A stretch of 64,000 bases of DNA from the NCBI RefSeq assembly GCF_000959445.1, contig NZ_CP009630.1, positions 1,674,001 to 1,738,000 of the forward strand. Reading direction: 5' to 3'. The stretch's first letter is position 1, and every line of letters begins with the position of its first letter. The DNA comes from Burkholderia vietnamiensis LMG 10929. Lineage in GTDB: Bacteria > Pseudomonadota > Gammaproteobacteria > Burkholderiales > Burkholderiaceae. The notes beneath the pieces were generated by a model. The model was given only the letters and a program-made list of their open reading frames with translations, did no database searches and was not told the DNA's origin. The translations under genes were made by a program, and so were the position numbers. Of the stretch, positions 8,746-17,746 are shown one piece after another.

Positions 8746-8751
8746 TACAAT
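8746..8751 (+). promoter_or_regulatory. Putative -10 element of the FKBP gene
   Basis: TACAAT lies 33 bases upstream of the ATG at 8785 and matches the sigma-70 -10 consensus at five of six positions. No good -35 is present at 16-18 bases, so the assignment rests on the -10 and its position only. Confidence 0.35.
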
Positions 8752-8784
8752 AGCGGTCTTACTCAACCCCTCTCAGGAGAAGTC

Positions 8785-9126
8785 ATGTCCGTCACCACGA
8801 CCGCATCGGGCCTCAAAATCGAAGACCTGACCGAAGGCACCGGCGCGGAAGCCGCCGCGGGCCAGACCGTCAGCGTCCACTACACGGGCTGGCTGACCGA
8901 CGGTCAGAAATTCGATTCGAGCAAGGACCGCAACGACCCGTTCGCGTTCGTGCTCGGCGGCGGCATGGTCATCAAGGGCTGGGACGAAGGCGTGCAGGGC
9001 ATGAAGGTGGGCGGCGTGCGTCGCCTGACGATTCCGCCCCAACTCGGCTACGGCCCGCGCGGCGCAGGCGGCGTGATTCCGCCGAACGCGACGCTCGTGT
9101 TCGAAGTCGAGCTGCTCGCCGTCTGA
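8785..9126 (+). CDS. FKBP-type peptidyl-prolyl cis-trans isomerase
   Basis: A 113-residue single-domain FKBP without signal peptide, so cytoplasmic. The fold's conserved line is complete: [47 protein letters not shown] and [10 protein letters not shown]. It should catalyse isomerisation of Xaa-Pro bonds during folding. The start is fixed by AGGAGA seven to eight bases before ATG 8785. The downstream AraC gene begins only 22 bases after the stop and may be partly cotranscribed. Confidence 0.95.
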   Translation: MSVTTTASGLKIEDLTEGTGAEAAAGQTVSVHYTGWLTDGQKFDSSKDRNDPFAFVLGGGMVIKGWDEGVQGMKVGGVRRLTIPPQLGYGPRGAGGVIPPNATLVFEVELLAV

Positions 9127-9148
9127 CACAGCTGCCGACGCCCTCCCG

Positions 9149-9913
9149 ATGGAACGCGTGCCGTCTCCCGCCATCGCGCTGCGCCGTTACGACACGTGCG
9201 AGGCGTCGGACGTGCACGATTTCCATCAGGTCGTGCTGGGCGTCGACGGCGCGATGGTGATGGCGGTCGACGGCGTCGGCCGCCGCATCGACCGGCATGC
9301 GGCATGGCTGATCCCGGCGGGCGCGCGCCACGAGTACGCCGGGCTCGGCGAGAATCGCCAGCTCGTGCTCGACCTGCCCGCCGCGTCGCTGGCGCTGCCG
9401 CAGCGTCTGTTCGACCGCGCACGCGCGGTGTCGATCGATCCGGCGCTGACGTCGCTGGTCGCGCAGCTCGCGACGGCCGCCGCGCAGCTCGACGGGCCGG
9501 CCGACGCCGCGCGCGCGCATCGTTTCCAGTGGCACGCTGCGGCGCGCCTGTGCGACGCGCTGCTCGACGACGCCAGCCTCGCCGCGCCCGCTGTGGGCCT
9601 CGATTTCGCGCGCATCGACCGCTGGCTGCGTGCGCGGCTCGCCGAGCCGCTGCGCATCGCGGATCTCGCCGCGCACTGCGGTTACGGGATGCGCCGCTTT
9701 CATCAGCTGTTCATCGACGCGTTCGGCGAAACGCCGCACCGCTACCTGCAGCGGCTACGGCTCGACGCGGCCGTCGTGCTGCTCGCCGACGGCCGTCATC
9801 CGCTCGTCGACATCGCCGGCATGGTCGGCTTCGCCGATCAGAGCACCTTCACGCACGCGTTCACGAAGCGCTTCGGCGTCGCGCCCGGGCGCTGGCGCAG
9901 CGAGCGGCACTGA
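9149..9913 (+). CDS. AraC-family transcriptional regulator
   Basis: A 254-residue regulator. The N-terminal 100 residues read as a small cupin-like effector domain (HDFHQVVLGVDGAM, then AAWLIPAGARHEYAG). The C-terminal 100 residues carry both AraC helix-turn-helices: LRIADLAAHCGYGMRRFHQLF and the second-helix signature VDIAGMVGFADQSTFTHAF with FGVAPGRWR. The downstream gene is a DHA2 efflux pump in the same direction, so control of that pump is a natural guess. The two are separated by the tandem repeat at 9933-10232. Confidence 0.88.
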   Translation: MERVPSPAIALRRYDTCEASDVHDFHQVVLGVDGAMVMAVDGVGRRIDRHAAWLIPAGARHEYAGLGENRQLVLDLPAASLALPQRLFDRARAVSIDPALTSLVAQLATAAAQLDGPADAARAHRFQWHAAARLCDALLDDASLAAPAVGLDFARIDRWLRARLAEPLRIADLAAHCGYGMRRFHQLFIDAFGETPHRYLQRLRLDAAVVLLADGRHPLVDIAGMVGFADQSTFTHAFTKRFGVAPGRWRSERH

Positions 9914-9932
9914 AAGGTTTGGGGCGGCTCGG

Positions 9933-10232
9933 GCGCTGCTGCTGTCAAGCCGCCGCATCGCGCGACATCCGCATGGCGTTGCGTGCTTCACGTCCTGATC
10001 GGCGGTGGCATCGGGCACACGCGCTGCCGTCAAGCCGTCGCATCGCGCGGCCACCCGCATGGCGCTGCTTGCTTCACGTCCTCATCGGCGGTGGCGTCGG
10101 GCACACGCGCTGCCGTCAAGCCGTCGCATCGCGCGGCCACCCGCATGGCGTTGCTTGCTTCACGTCCTCATCGGCGGTGGCATCGGGCACACGCGCTGCC
10201 GTCAAGCCGTCGCATCGCGCGGCCACCCGCCT
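9933..10232. repeat. 86-bp tandem repeat, about 3.5 copies
   Basis: Successive units begin at 9933, 10021, 10107 and 10193 with GCGCTGC-(C/TGC)-GTCAAGCC. The first is 88 bp and more diverged, the second and third are exactly 86 bp and nearly identical, and the fourth breaks off after about 40 bp. Other conserved parts are CGCATCGCGCG, CTTCACGTCCT and GGCGGTGGC. The unit is not a multiple of three, so it is not a protein repeat; it looks like a minisatellite in the spacer between regulator and efflux gene. Confidence 0.93.
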
Positions 10233-10311
10233 CGCATCCCCATCCTCAGCAACATCGATACTTCACCGCAGGCCGAAACATCCCGCACCCGGCGCGTCCT
10301 ACGATACGCGC

Positions 10312-11763
10312 ATGGACACGTCACGCTCCCCCGCCCTGCCGCCCGCGCTCGCACGCGTCGTGGCGACCGTCAGCGTCGGCTTCGTCGTCACGCAGCTCGA
10401 CGTCACGATCGTCAACATCGCGCTCGCGCATCTCGCCGGCGATCTGCACCTGCCGGTCGCCGCGCTGCAGTGGGTCGTCGATGCGTACACGCTCGCCTTC
10501 GCGGTGCTGATGCTGACGGGCGGCGCGCTCGGCGACCGCTTCGGCGCGCGCCGCCTGTACGTCGCAGGCCTCGTGCTGTTCTCGGTCGCGTCGCTCGCGT
10601 GCGGCGCTGCCGTCTCGCCCGCGATGCTGATCGCCGCCCGCGCGGCGCAGGGCATCGGCGCGGCGGCAATGCTGCCGAATTCGCTCGCCTTGCTCAACGA
10701 CGCGTGCCGGCACGACCCGCGGCTACGCGCGCGCGCCGTCGGTGCATGGACGGCCGCGGGATCGATCTCGATCGCCGCCGGCCCGGTGGTGGGCGGGCTG
10801 CTGATCGCCGCCTGGGGCTGGCGCGGCATCTTCCTCGTGAATCTGCCGCTGTGCGCGGCGGGGCTCGCGGCCACGTTCGCGTGGGTGCCCGCGCGGCGCG
10901 CCGATGCGGCGCCGCCGCCGGCCGCCGCGCGCCTGCTCGACGTACGCGGCCAACTGATCGCGATCGCGATGCTCACCGCGCTGACCGCCGCCGTGATCGA
11001 ATGGCGGCCGCTCGGCTTCGTGCATCCGGTCGTCGCGGGCGGCTTCGCGGTGGCGGCACTCGCCGCGCTCGCGTTCGTCGCGGTCGAGGCGCGCAGCACG
11101 GCGCCGATGCTGCCGCTGTCGCTGTTCCGTCGCCGCACGTTCAGCGCGGCCGTGCTGTTCGGCGTCTGCGTGAACCTCACCTATTACGGCACCGTGTTCG
11201 TGCTCGCGCTGTATCTGCAGCGCGTGCGCGGCGAAACGGCGCTGCAGGCGGGCCTCGCGTTCCTGCCGCTGACGGGCGGCTTCCTGCTGTCGAATCTGGC
11301 GAGCGGCCGCGCGGTCGCGCATGACGGCCCGCGCATGCCGATGTTGGCCGGTGCGCTGGTCGCGGCCGTCGGCTACGGATCGCTGCATTTCGTCGACGCC
11401 CAGACGCCGCTGCCGCTGCTGCTCGTGCCGTTCCTGCTGATCCCGGCCGGCATGGGCTTCGCGGTGCCGGCGATGACGACGGCCGTGCTCGCGTCGGTCG
11501 AGCCCGCGCGCGCGGGCATCGCGTCGGCCGTGTTGAACACCGCGCGTCAGGCGGGCGGCGCGATGGGCGTCGCCGCCTTCGGCGCGCTCACCGGCGCGGG
11601 CGGCGCAGCGCAGACCGTCCACGGCCTGCGCGTCGAAACCGCCGTGTCGGTAGCGCTGCTGATCGCCGCCGCGTTGCTCGCGACGCTGGTGCGGCGCGAC
11701 GCGCATCGCGACCCACATCGTGACGCGGCGGCCGCACGTCGGCCGGTGTCGGCCGCGGACTGA
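10312..11763 (+). CDS. DHA2 (EmrB/QacA-type) MFS efflux transporter
   Basis: A 483-residue membrane protein with about 14 hydrophobic segments, the size and count of the DHA2 drug:H+ antiporters. Family motifs are clear: LDVTIVNIAL in helix 1 (motif D1), GALGDRFGARRLYV after helix 2 (motif A) and the long helix-5 glycine-rich AAGPVVGGLLI (motif C). It should expel hydrophobic compounds across the inner membrane. Start ATG 10312 has no Shine-Dalgarno, but TACGAT ends seven bases before it, suggesting a very short leader. The upstream AraC protein is the probable regulator. Confidence 0.9.
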   Translation: MDTSRSPALPPALARVVATVSVGFVVTQLDVTIVNIALAHLAGDLHLPVAALQWVVDAYTLAFAVLMLTGGALGDRFGARRLYVAGLVLFSVASLACGAAVSPAMLIAARAAQGIGAAAMLPNSLALLNDACRHDPRLRARAVGAWTAAGSISIAAGPVVGGLLIAAWGWRGIFLVNLPLCAAGLAATFAWVPARRADAAPPPAAARLLDVRGQLIAIAMLTALTAAVIEWRPLGFVHPVVAGGFAVAALAALAFVAVEARSTAPMLPLSLFRRRTFSAAVLFGVCVNLTYYGTVFVLALYLQRVRGETALQAGLAFLPLTGGFLLSNLASGRAVAHDGPRMPMLAGALVAAVGYGSLHFVDAQTPLPLLLVPFLLIPAGMGFAVPAMTTAVLASVEPARAGIASAVLNTARQAGGAMGVAAFGALTGAGGAAQTVHGLRVETAVSVALLIAAALLATLVRRDAHRDPHRDAAAARRPVSAAD

Positions 11764-11842
11764 TCGGCAGGTCCATCGTCGGCGCACGACGAGCCGGCCG
11801 ATCGCAGACGCCAACCGCGATTGCGCGATGCGCAGCCGCGCG

Positions 11843-12310
11843 TCAGCGCGGCCCGTTCGAATCGTCGACGACCTTGCGCACGAACGTTTCCGCCGCCTTC
11901 ACCGCGCGCCCGTCGTCGTGCCGCAACGCGATCTTGCGCAGCGCGCGGCCGGTGTTGCGATCGATCAGCACCGAACGCGGCTCGCCACGCTCGAACAGAT
12001 TCGCCTCGCCCCACTGCCGCAACATCACGATGACGGGGAACAGCCCCTCGCCCTTCTTCGTCAACGCGTACTCCTGATATGCGCTGCCGTCCGATGCGGG
12101 CACGACTTCGAACACGCCGGCGTCCACCAGCATCCTGAGCCGGTCGGACAGGATGTTGCTCGCGACGCCGAGGCTCGCACGGAAATCGCCGAACCGCCGC
12201 ACGCCGTCGAACGCGTCGCGCACGATCAGCAACGCCCAGCGATCGCCGACGATATCGGTCGCGCGCGCCACCGGGCACGGCGAATCCGCAAGACTTCTCT
12301 GTCTGGCCAT
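11843..12310 (-). CDS. HxlR-family transcriptional regulator
   Basis: A 155-residue winged-helix protein. The HxlR signature is intact: CPVARATDIVGDRWALLIVRDA, then GVRRFGDFRASLGVASNILSDRLRMLVDAGV and the wing YALTKKGEGLFPVI. A conserved Cys (CPVAR, residue 12) occupies the position used for redox or electrophile sensing in several family members. The C-terminal 45 residues (RSVLIDRNTGRALRKI) are common in the longer HxlR subgroup. GGAGAG precedes the ATG at 12310. It is divergent from an MFS gene, the classic arrangement of a regulator and its efflux target. Confidence 0.9.
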   Translation of the reverse strand: MARQRSLADSPCPVARATDIVGDRWALLIVRDAFDGVRRFGDFRASLGVASNILSDRLRMLVDAGVFEVVPASDGSAYQEYALTKKGEGLFPVIVMLRQWGEANLFERGEPRSVLIDRNTGRALRKIALRHDDGRAVKAAETFVRKVVDDSNGPR

Positions 12311-12441
12311 ATTGCTCTCCGCTTTCCTTTCGGCCACGTGGGCCGCTCTCGATGCGCGGGCCTGTCGCCCGACGCCTTTTCGGTTGCATTTTAAAACTTG
12401 TCTTCCTACACTCCAACACGTTTCTATTTGCAACTACTTTC
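12311..12441. promoter_or_regulatory. Divergent control region between hxlR-type and MFS genes
   Basis: 131 bases, AT-richer than both genes. ATTTTAAAAC near 12389-12398 is a near-palindrome of the AT-rich kind bound by winged-helix regulators. Both start codons face away from it, so it must hold both promoters and probably the HxlR operator. Exact promoter hexamers are not convincing enough to name. Confidence 0.45.
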
Positions 12442-13680
12442 ATGAGAACGTCGATGGAATCGTCCTGCTGTTCCGACCTGGCCGCGTCGGCTGCGCCGCC
12501 GCTCGCCGCGAACCAGGCCCGCGTGCCGACCGCGACCGTCGCGTTGCTCGCGGTCTGCTGCGCGGCGAGCGTCGCGAACGTGTACTACGCGCAACCGCTG
12601 CTCGATTCGATCGCGCGCGAGTTCCGCGTCGCGCCGGCCGCGATCGGCGGCGTCATCACCGCGACGCAGCTCGGCTGCGCGCTCGCGCTGCTGTTCGTCG
12701 TGCCGCTCGGCGATCTGCTGAACCGCAAGCGCCTGATCGCCGTGCAACTCGTCCTGCTGGCGGCGGCATGCACGTGCGTGGCCACGGCGTCGACACGCAT
12801 CGCGTTGCTGGCCGGCATGGTCGCGCTCGGCCTGCTCGGCACCGCGATGACGCAAGGACTGATCGCATGCGCGGCCGCGCTCGCGGCGCCCGGCGAGCGC
12901 GGCCGCGTGGTCGGCGCGGCGCAGGGCGGCGTCGTGATCGGCCTGCTCGCCGCACGCTCGCTCGCGGGTGTGGTGACGGACCTCGCCGGCTGGCGCGCGG
13001 TGTATCTGGTGTCGGGCGCGGCCGCGCTCGCGATGCTCGCGGCGCTCGCCCGCCTGTTGCCGGCCATCGACGCGCCGCGCGAGCGGATCGGCTATGCGGC
13101 GCTGCTCGGCTCGATGGTCACGCTGCTGCGCACCGAGCGCGTGCTGCGCGTGCGCGGCGCGATCGCGCTGCTGATGTTCGCCGCGTTCAGCATCTTCTGG
13201 AGCGCGCTGGTGTTGCCGCTCAGCGCGGGACCGGAGCCGATGTCGCATACGCAGATCGGCGCCTTCGGGCTGGTGGGCGCGCTCGGCGCCGCTGCGGCCG
13301 CACGCGCGGGCCGGCTCGCCGATCGCGGGCGCGGCGAGGCGACGACGGGCGCCGCGCTGCTGCTGCTCGCGTGCGCGTGGCTGCCGCTCGCGTTCGCGGG
13401 CACGTCGATCGCGTGGCTGGTCGTCGGCATCGTGCTGCTCGACGTCGGCGGGCAGGCCGTCCACGTCGTGAACCAGAGCATGATCCTCGGCGCGCGGCCC
13501 GATGCGCACGCGCGCGTGGTCGGCTGCTACATGCTGTTCTATTCGGCGGGCAGCGGGCTCGGCGCGATCGCCTCGACGATCGCATATGCGCACGCGGGCT
13601 GGCTCGGCGTCTGCGCACTCGGCGCGGCGGTCAGCGTGGCCGCGTCGTGCGTATGGGCCGCGACGCTCGAGCGCCGATAG
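12442..13680 (+). CDS. MFS transporter (DHA1-like, 12 TM)
   Basis: A 412-residue major-facilitator protein. After a 30-residue polar N-terminus come 12 hydrophobic helices. The phrases ANVYYAQPLLDSIAREF in helix 1 and FVVPLGDLLNRKRLI after helix 2 (motif A) are typical of a DHA1 branch of predicted sugar or drug efflux proteins related to YnfM. A second possible start is the ATG at 12454. Divergence from the HxlR gene suggests induction by the compound that regulator senses. The substrate is unknown. Confidence 0.88.
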   Translation: MRTSMESSCCSDLAASAAPPLAANQARVPTATVALLAVCCAASVANVYYAQPLLDSIAREFRVAPAAIGGVITATQLGCALALLFVVPLGDLLNRKRLIAVQLVLLAAACTCVATASTRIALLAGMVALGLLGTAMTQGLIACAAALAAPGERGRVVGAAQGGVVIGLLAARSLAGVVTDLAGWRAVYLVSGAAALAMLAALARLLPAIDAPRERIGYAALLGSMVTLLRTERVLRVRGAIALLMFAAFSIFWSALVLPLSAGPEPMSHTQIGAFGLVGALGAAAAARAGRLADRGRGEATTGAALLLLACAWLPLAFAGTSIAWLVVGIVLLDVGGQAVHVVNQSMILGARPDAHARVVGCYMLFYSAGSGLGAIASTIAYAHAGWLGVCALGAAVSVAASCVWAATLERR

Positions 13681-13729
13681 CACACGCCGAACACGTCGCG
13701 CCGCCCGCGCGGCGGCCATGCAACGAACG

Positions 13730-13761
13730 AAAAAAACGGCTCGCCGAAGTCGGGCGAGCCG
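13730..13761 (-). terminator. Intrinsic terminator at the end of the bceB-bceK operon
   Basis: CGGCTCGCC (13737-13745) pairs perfectly with GGCGAGCCG (13753-13761) across a 7-base loop, and read leftward is followed by seven T residues (13730-13736 complement). It sits about 70 bases past the bceK stop and points in the direction of bce transcription. Confidence 0.85.
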
Positions 13762-13829
13762 GTCCGTGCCCCGGCGCGAGGTCGCCCTGCGCGCCGGTCG
13801 CGGTGCGTCACGCGTCACGCGTCGCGCGC

Positions 13830-14996
13830 TCAGCTGGCCGCGCGGATCGCCTCTTCATAGACGCCGGCGACGCGCCGCGCGATCACCGCATTGTCGAAGT
13901 GCTCGCGCGCATAGCGCTTGCATGCGACTTCGTCGGGCAGCGCGATCGCGCCCGACAGCGCGCCGCCGATCCCTTCCGCGATCGCGTCGGCGCCGGTCGA
14001 CGGCAGCACGAGGTCGCTCGACAGCCCCGCGACGGCCTCCGGCAGCCCGCCGACCGGCGTCACCAGCACCGGCGTGCCGGACGCCAGCGATTCGACGGTG
14101 ATCAGCCCGAAGCCTTCGAGCGCGACCGTCGGCACGACGCTGACCGTCGCCGCGCGGTACAGCGCCGCGAGATGGTTGTCCGGCACGAACCCGAGCAGTT
14201 TGACGTTGTCCTGAAGCCCCGCGGCGTCGATGCGCTGCTGCAGCTCCTCGCCGATCTTGCCCTTGCCGGCGATCAGCAGCAGCACGTCGGGATGACGGCG
14301 CTTGACGATGCCGATCGCGTCGATCAGGTCTTCCAGCCCCATGCGCCGCACGAGCCGCCGCACCGCCAGCACGATCGGGCGGTCCTGCGGCAATTGCAGC
14401 TTGTGGCGCGCATCGGCCGGCGTGAGCGGCGTGTCGAACTGCGCGGTGTCGACGCAGCCGGGAATCACGCGCACGCGCGACGGATCGATGCCGTAGCGGT
14501 TCGTCAGGATCTGGCCGAACGCCTGCGACAGCACGATCAGGCGCGACGAGCGCACGTAGACGGCCTGTTCGAGATAGCGCTTCGCTCGCTGTCCCAGCGA
14601 CGCGGCGCCCTCTACCTGACTTTCGTCGGCCCACGGCCCCTGGAAGTGCGACACCTGCGGAATCCCCCGCGTGACGTCGAGGCCCGGGAACGTATAGAGG
14701 GCGAAGTGCGACGAGATCACGTCGGGCCGCGCGCTGCGGATTTCGTCGCGCAACGCGCGGCGCGCGGCGAGCATGCGGCGCGCGAGCGGCTGCGATGCGG
14801 GCCCGAAGCCCTGGATCGCGCCGCCCGTGTCGTTGGCGACCTTCGGCGAGCCGGCCACCAGCCCGCGCACCTCGACGCCCGCACCGGGCAGCGCGCCGAC
14901 GAGCGAGTAGTACATCCGGTCGAGGCCGCCCGCACGTTCGGGGAACCAGTGCATGCCGATCTGCAACGATTTGATCGGCCGGGAAGATTGATTCAT
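13830..14996 (-). CDS. bceK: BceK glycosyltransferase (GT4)
   Basis: A 388-residue cytoplasmic glycosyltransferase of the GT4 (GT-B) family, last in the cepacian cluster. The N-terminal Rossmann half reads QIGMHWFPERAGGLDRMYYSL; the C-terminal half has the donor-binding motif LEGFGLITVESLASGTPVL, whose spaced glutamates contact the nucleotide sugar. It should add one of the sugars of the branched heptasaccharide repeat to the lipid-linked intermediate. ATG 14996 follows a GGAG. It is separated from bceJ by 99 bases, unlike the overlapping genes above it, and is followed by a strong terminator. Assignment rests on gene order and family. Confidence 0.9.
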   Translation of the reverse strand: MNQSSRPIKSLQIGMHWFPERAGGLDRMYYSLVGALPGAGVEVRGLVAGSPKVANDTGGAIQGFGPASQPLARRMLAARRALRDEIRSARPDVISSHFALYTFPGLDVTRGIPQVSHFQGPWADESQVEGAASLGQRAKRYLEQAVYVRSSRLIVLSQAFGQILTNRYGIDPSRVRVIPGCVDTAQFDTPLTPADARHKLQLPQDRPIVLAVRRLVRRMGLEDLIDAIGIVKRRHPDVLLLIAGKGKIGEELQQRIDAAGLQDNVKLLGFVPDNHLAALYRAATVSVVPTVALEGFGLITVESLASGTPVLVTPVGGLPEAVAGLSSDLVLPSTGADAIAEGIGGALSGAIALPDEVACKRYAREHFDNAVIARRVAGVYEEAIRAAS

Positions 14997-15095
14997 CAGT
15001 TGCTCCGAGAAACTCGCCAGGTCCGCCGCACGCATGCGTGCGCCGGATCGCGCGATCAGCTGTGGGAATGCGCCGCGGTCAGGCGGCGGAACACG

Positions 15096-16283
15096 TCAAC
15101 ACGATTGCTCCTGCGTGAGCGCATCGTCGGCGCGCTCGAACGCGACCGGCTGCGACGGTTCGCCGATGCGCCGGTACAGCGCGACGTACTGCGCGCCCAT
15201 GTGCGCCCAGCCGAAGCGCGTCATCAGTTCGCGCGCGGCTTCACCCATCGCGCGGCAGGTCTCGCGCGACGCGGCGAGCGAGCCGATCGCCTGCGCGAGC
15301 GCGGCCGGATCGTCCGGGTCCTCCAGCACGATCCCGCAGTCGCGCGTGATGATCTCCGCGCCGCCGGCGGTGCGCGCGGTGACGACCGGCAGCCCGGCCG
15401 CCATCGCCTCGAGCAGCGACAGGCTCATCGCTTCGTAGCGCGACGGGAACACGTACGCGTCGACCGAGCGCATCAGCGTCGGCATGTTCTTCACCAGCCC
15501 GAGGAAATGCACGCGCGCGTCGATGCCGAGCGCGCGCGCCTCGTCCGGATACGGACTGCCCGGCAGATAGCCGGCCACCGCCAGATGCACGTTCGCCGGC
15601 AGTTGCGTCAGCGCCTTCAGCACGGTGCCGAGGTTCTTGCGCGGCGTGCGCAGGTCGCCGACGAACAGCAGCAGGAACGCGTCGTCCGGCAGCTTGAAGG
15701 CCGCGCGGTCGGCCTGCGCGTGCGCGAACGCGCCGGCGTCGACGCCGTTGTAGATCACGCTGATCTTGCGGCTGTCGATGCCGAGCCCGGCGATCTCGTC
15801 GGCCACCTTCTGCGACACGGCCGTGATCGCGCGCGAGCGCCGGTATGCCCAGCGCTCGAGCGCCGTGTTCACGCGCGTATAGACGTACTGGTACGCGGAC
15901 CACAGCCCCTTGGTCAGCCCGAACGGGTAGTACGGGCTCTTGAACCAGCCGCCGTGCACGAAGTGCGCGGTGTTCACGTCCGCGCGGACCCACGAGATGA
16001 AGCCGTTCACGTGCAGCACGTCGTACTCGGCGCGATGCGTGCGCAGCCACCACGCGCTCTTGAGCGCGAACACCTGCTGCTTGACGAGATTCGACGGCCA
16101 CCAGCGCCCGGCCTTCACCGGCACCCAGCGCACGCGCGGTTCGGCCAGCAGCTCGGGCGCGACGTGCGACGCGACCAGCGTGACCTCGTAGCCCTCGGCC
16201 AGCGCGGCGCGCGCGATTTCGTAATTGACGCGGCCCTGCCCGTCGTTATGACGCACGACATGCGTGACGATCGCGATTCTCAA
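15096..16283 (-). CDS. bceJ: BceJ glycosyltransferase (GT4), TTG start
   Basis: A 395-residue GT4 glycosyltransferase. The first residues IAIVTHVVRHNDGQGRVNYE and the later RYEAMSLSLLEAMAAGLPVV motif define the family. The only start that gives a normal N-terminus is the TTG at 16283, which overlaps the bceI stop as TTGA and has GGGAGGCG about six bases upstream. The frame runs open far upstream inside bceI in another register, which hides this start from simple ORF calling. Coupled translation with bceI is likely. It adds a sugar to the growing cepacian unit on the cytoplasmic face. Confidence 0.88.
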   Translation of the reverse strand: MRIAIVTHVVRHNDGQGRVNYEIARAALAEGYEVTLVASHVAPELLAEPRVRWVPVKAGRWWPSNLVKQQVFALKSAWWLRTHRAEYDVLHVNGFISWVRADVNTAHFVHGGWFKSPYYPFGLTKGLWSAYQYVYTRVNTALERWAYRRSRAITAVSQKVADEIAGLGIDSRKISVIYNGVDAGAFAHAQADRAAFKLPDDAFLLLFVGDLRTPRKNLGTVLKALTQLPANVHLAVAGYLPGSPYPDEARALGIDARVHFLGLVKNMPTLMRSVDAYVFPSRYEAMSLSLLEAMAAGLPVVTARTAGGAEIITRDCGIVLEDPDDPAALAQAIGSLAASRETCRAMGEAARELMTRFGWAHMGAQYVALYRRIGEPSQPVAFERADDALTQEQSC

Positions 16284-17746
16284 TGGTCGCCTCCCCGTGA
16301 ACGCGCGGCGGCCAGCAGGCGCTGCGCCTTCTGCCAGTGCGCCGCGGATAGTATGGAAAAAATGGCCGTGTACATCAGCAGCCCACCCGTGCCGATCAGC
16401 GAGTTCGTGAAGACCAGCATCGCGAACGTCGACAGACACAGGCTCAGGCACGCGCCGACGAACTTGTCCTTGCGCAGCTTGAACGCGGCGCGCAACGTGC
16501 GGCCGAACAGCATCACCACGCCGGCGAGATACAGCAGCGTGCCGGGCCAGCCGAGCACGAACGGCACGTTCATCACGCCGCTGTCGAAGCTGCCGTACTT
16601 GCCGAGCTCGCCGCTGTCGCTCGACAGCTTCGTCGAGGCGCCGGTCGCGCCCATCCCTTCGCCGGCGACGTCGGTGAACGCCGTCTGCGCGAAGGTCGCG
16701 TAGAACTTGTTGCGGTCGTCGTAGCTGCGGTCGTCCTTCAGGTTCGTGATCGATTCCAGACGCTGACCCAGCCGGTCGGCCACCGGCCCGACGGTCAGCA
16801 GCGGCACGCACAGCCCGACCAGCACGACGCCGCTGATCAGGATGCGCATCCGCACGCGATTGCTCGACTGCACGAGCTGGATCGCGAGCGCGATCACCCA
16901 GCCGCCCCACGTCGAGCGCACCAGGCACAGCGCGAACGACACGAAGCCGGCCGCGCCGGCGACCCAGCGAATCCGCTGCGGCGCGACCAGCACGAACACG
17001 AGCGCGCCCATCATCGCGAACGCGAACGGCCCCGACGAGTTCATCGTGCTGAACACCCGCACGCCGTACGGCACCGGCTCGCCCTGCGAGCCCATCTGCG
17101 AGCCGACCATCCACAGCACGTCCCACTGCGGCATCACGAAGTACTGCACGACGCCGTACACGCCCATCACGAGCATGCCCCACATGAAGGTGGCGAGCAG
17201 CACGTCGCGGTACTCGGGATAGTTGCGCGCGTTGACCATGATGTGAAAGCCGATCAGGATCGGATACAGCCAGTTCGCGAGGTCGTAGGTCGCGGCCATC
17301 ACGCCGCTCGACACGATGCCGACCAGATACGCGTACACGAGCCCGAACAGCATCAGCAGCACCGGAATCCCGCGCCGCTGCGCGAGCACGCGGTAATGCC
17401 GGATCAGGCCGAGGCCGGCGATCATCGTGACCGCGAGCGGCGCGACCTGGATCAGGCTCGTCGGCGTGAACGCGCCCTTCGACCAGTCGGCCAGCCGCCG
17501 CACTTCGGGGCTCAGGAACCACACCCACCACATGAAGCCGACATAGCGCGCCGGGCTCTTGAAATACAGCCAGACGCCGACCGCGATGGCGAGCACCGGG
17601 AACGCGAGCGTCAGCACCTTGCCCTGGTGCACGGCGATCAGCGCGGCGGTAAACGACCACAGCGCGGCCTGCCCGGCCCAGTGCTTCGGCTCCGCGAACC
17701 AGCTGCGGCTGCGCGACGGCGCGCGTTCGGCGGCGATCGTACTCAT
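16280..17746 (-). CDS. bceI: BceI polysaccharide polymerase (Wzy-like)
   Basis: A 488-residue integral membrane protein with about a dozen hydrophobic stretches and a larger loop near residues 325-400 (LESITNLKDDRSYDDRNKF and following). Such a loop between late helices is the hallmark of Wzy polymerases and WaaL-type ligases. In the cepacian model it joins undecaprenyl-linked repeat units at the periplasmic side. ATG 17746 overlaps the bceH stop as ATGA, and its own stop overlaps the bceJ start, so H-I-J are translationally coupled. Confidence 0.88.
   Translation of the reverse strand: MSTIAAERAPSRSRSWFAEPKHWAGQAALWSFTAALIAVHQGKVLTLAFPVLAIAVGVWLYFKSPARYVGFMWWVWFLSPEVRRLADWSKGAFTPTSLIQVAPLAVTMIAGLGLIRHYRVLAQRRGIPVLLMLFGLVYAYLVGIVSSGVMAATYDLANWLYPILIGFHIMVNARNYPEYRDVLLATFMWGMLVMGVYGVVQYFVMPQWDVLWMVGSQMGSQGEPVPYGVRVFSTMNSSGPFAFAMMGALVFVLVAPQRIRWVAGAAGFVSFALCLVRSTWGGWVIALAIQLVQSSNRVRMRILISGVVLVGLCVPLLTVGPVADRLGQRLESITNLKDDRSYDDRNKFYATFAQTAFTDVAGEGMGATGASTKLSSDSGELGKYGSFDSGVMNVPFVLGWPGTLLYLAGVVMLFGRTLRAAFKLRKDKFVGACLSLCLSTFAMLVFTNSLIGTGGLLMYTAIFSILSAAHWQKAQRLLAAARSRGGDH

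Noticed and set aside
9933..10232. Possible CRISPR-like array
   Set aside because: The 86-bp units are contiguous, with no unique spacers and no cas genes nearby.
12153..16703. A 1516-codon open frame on the plus strand opposite bceK-bceJ and the HxlR/MFS pair
   Set aside because: It is Arg/Ala/His-rich shadow translation of high-GC genes; real motifs and ribosome sites are all on the other frames.
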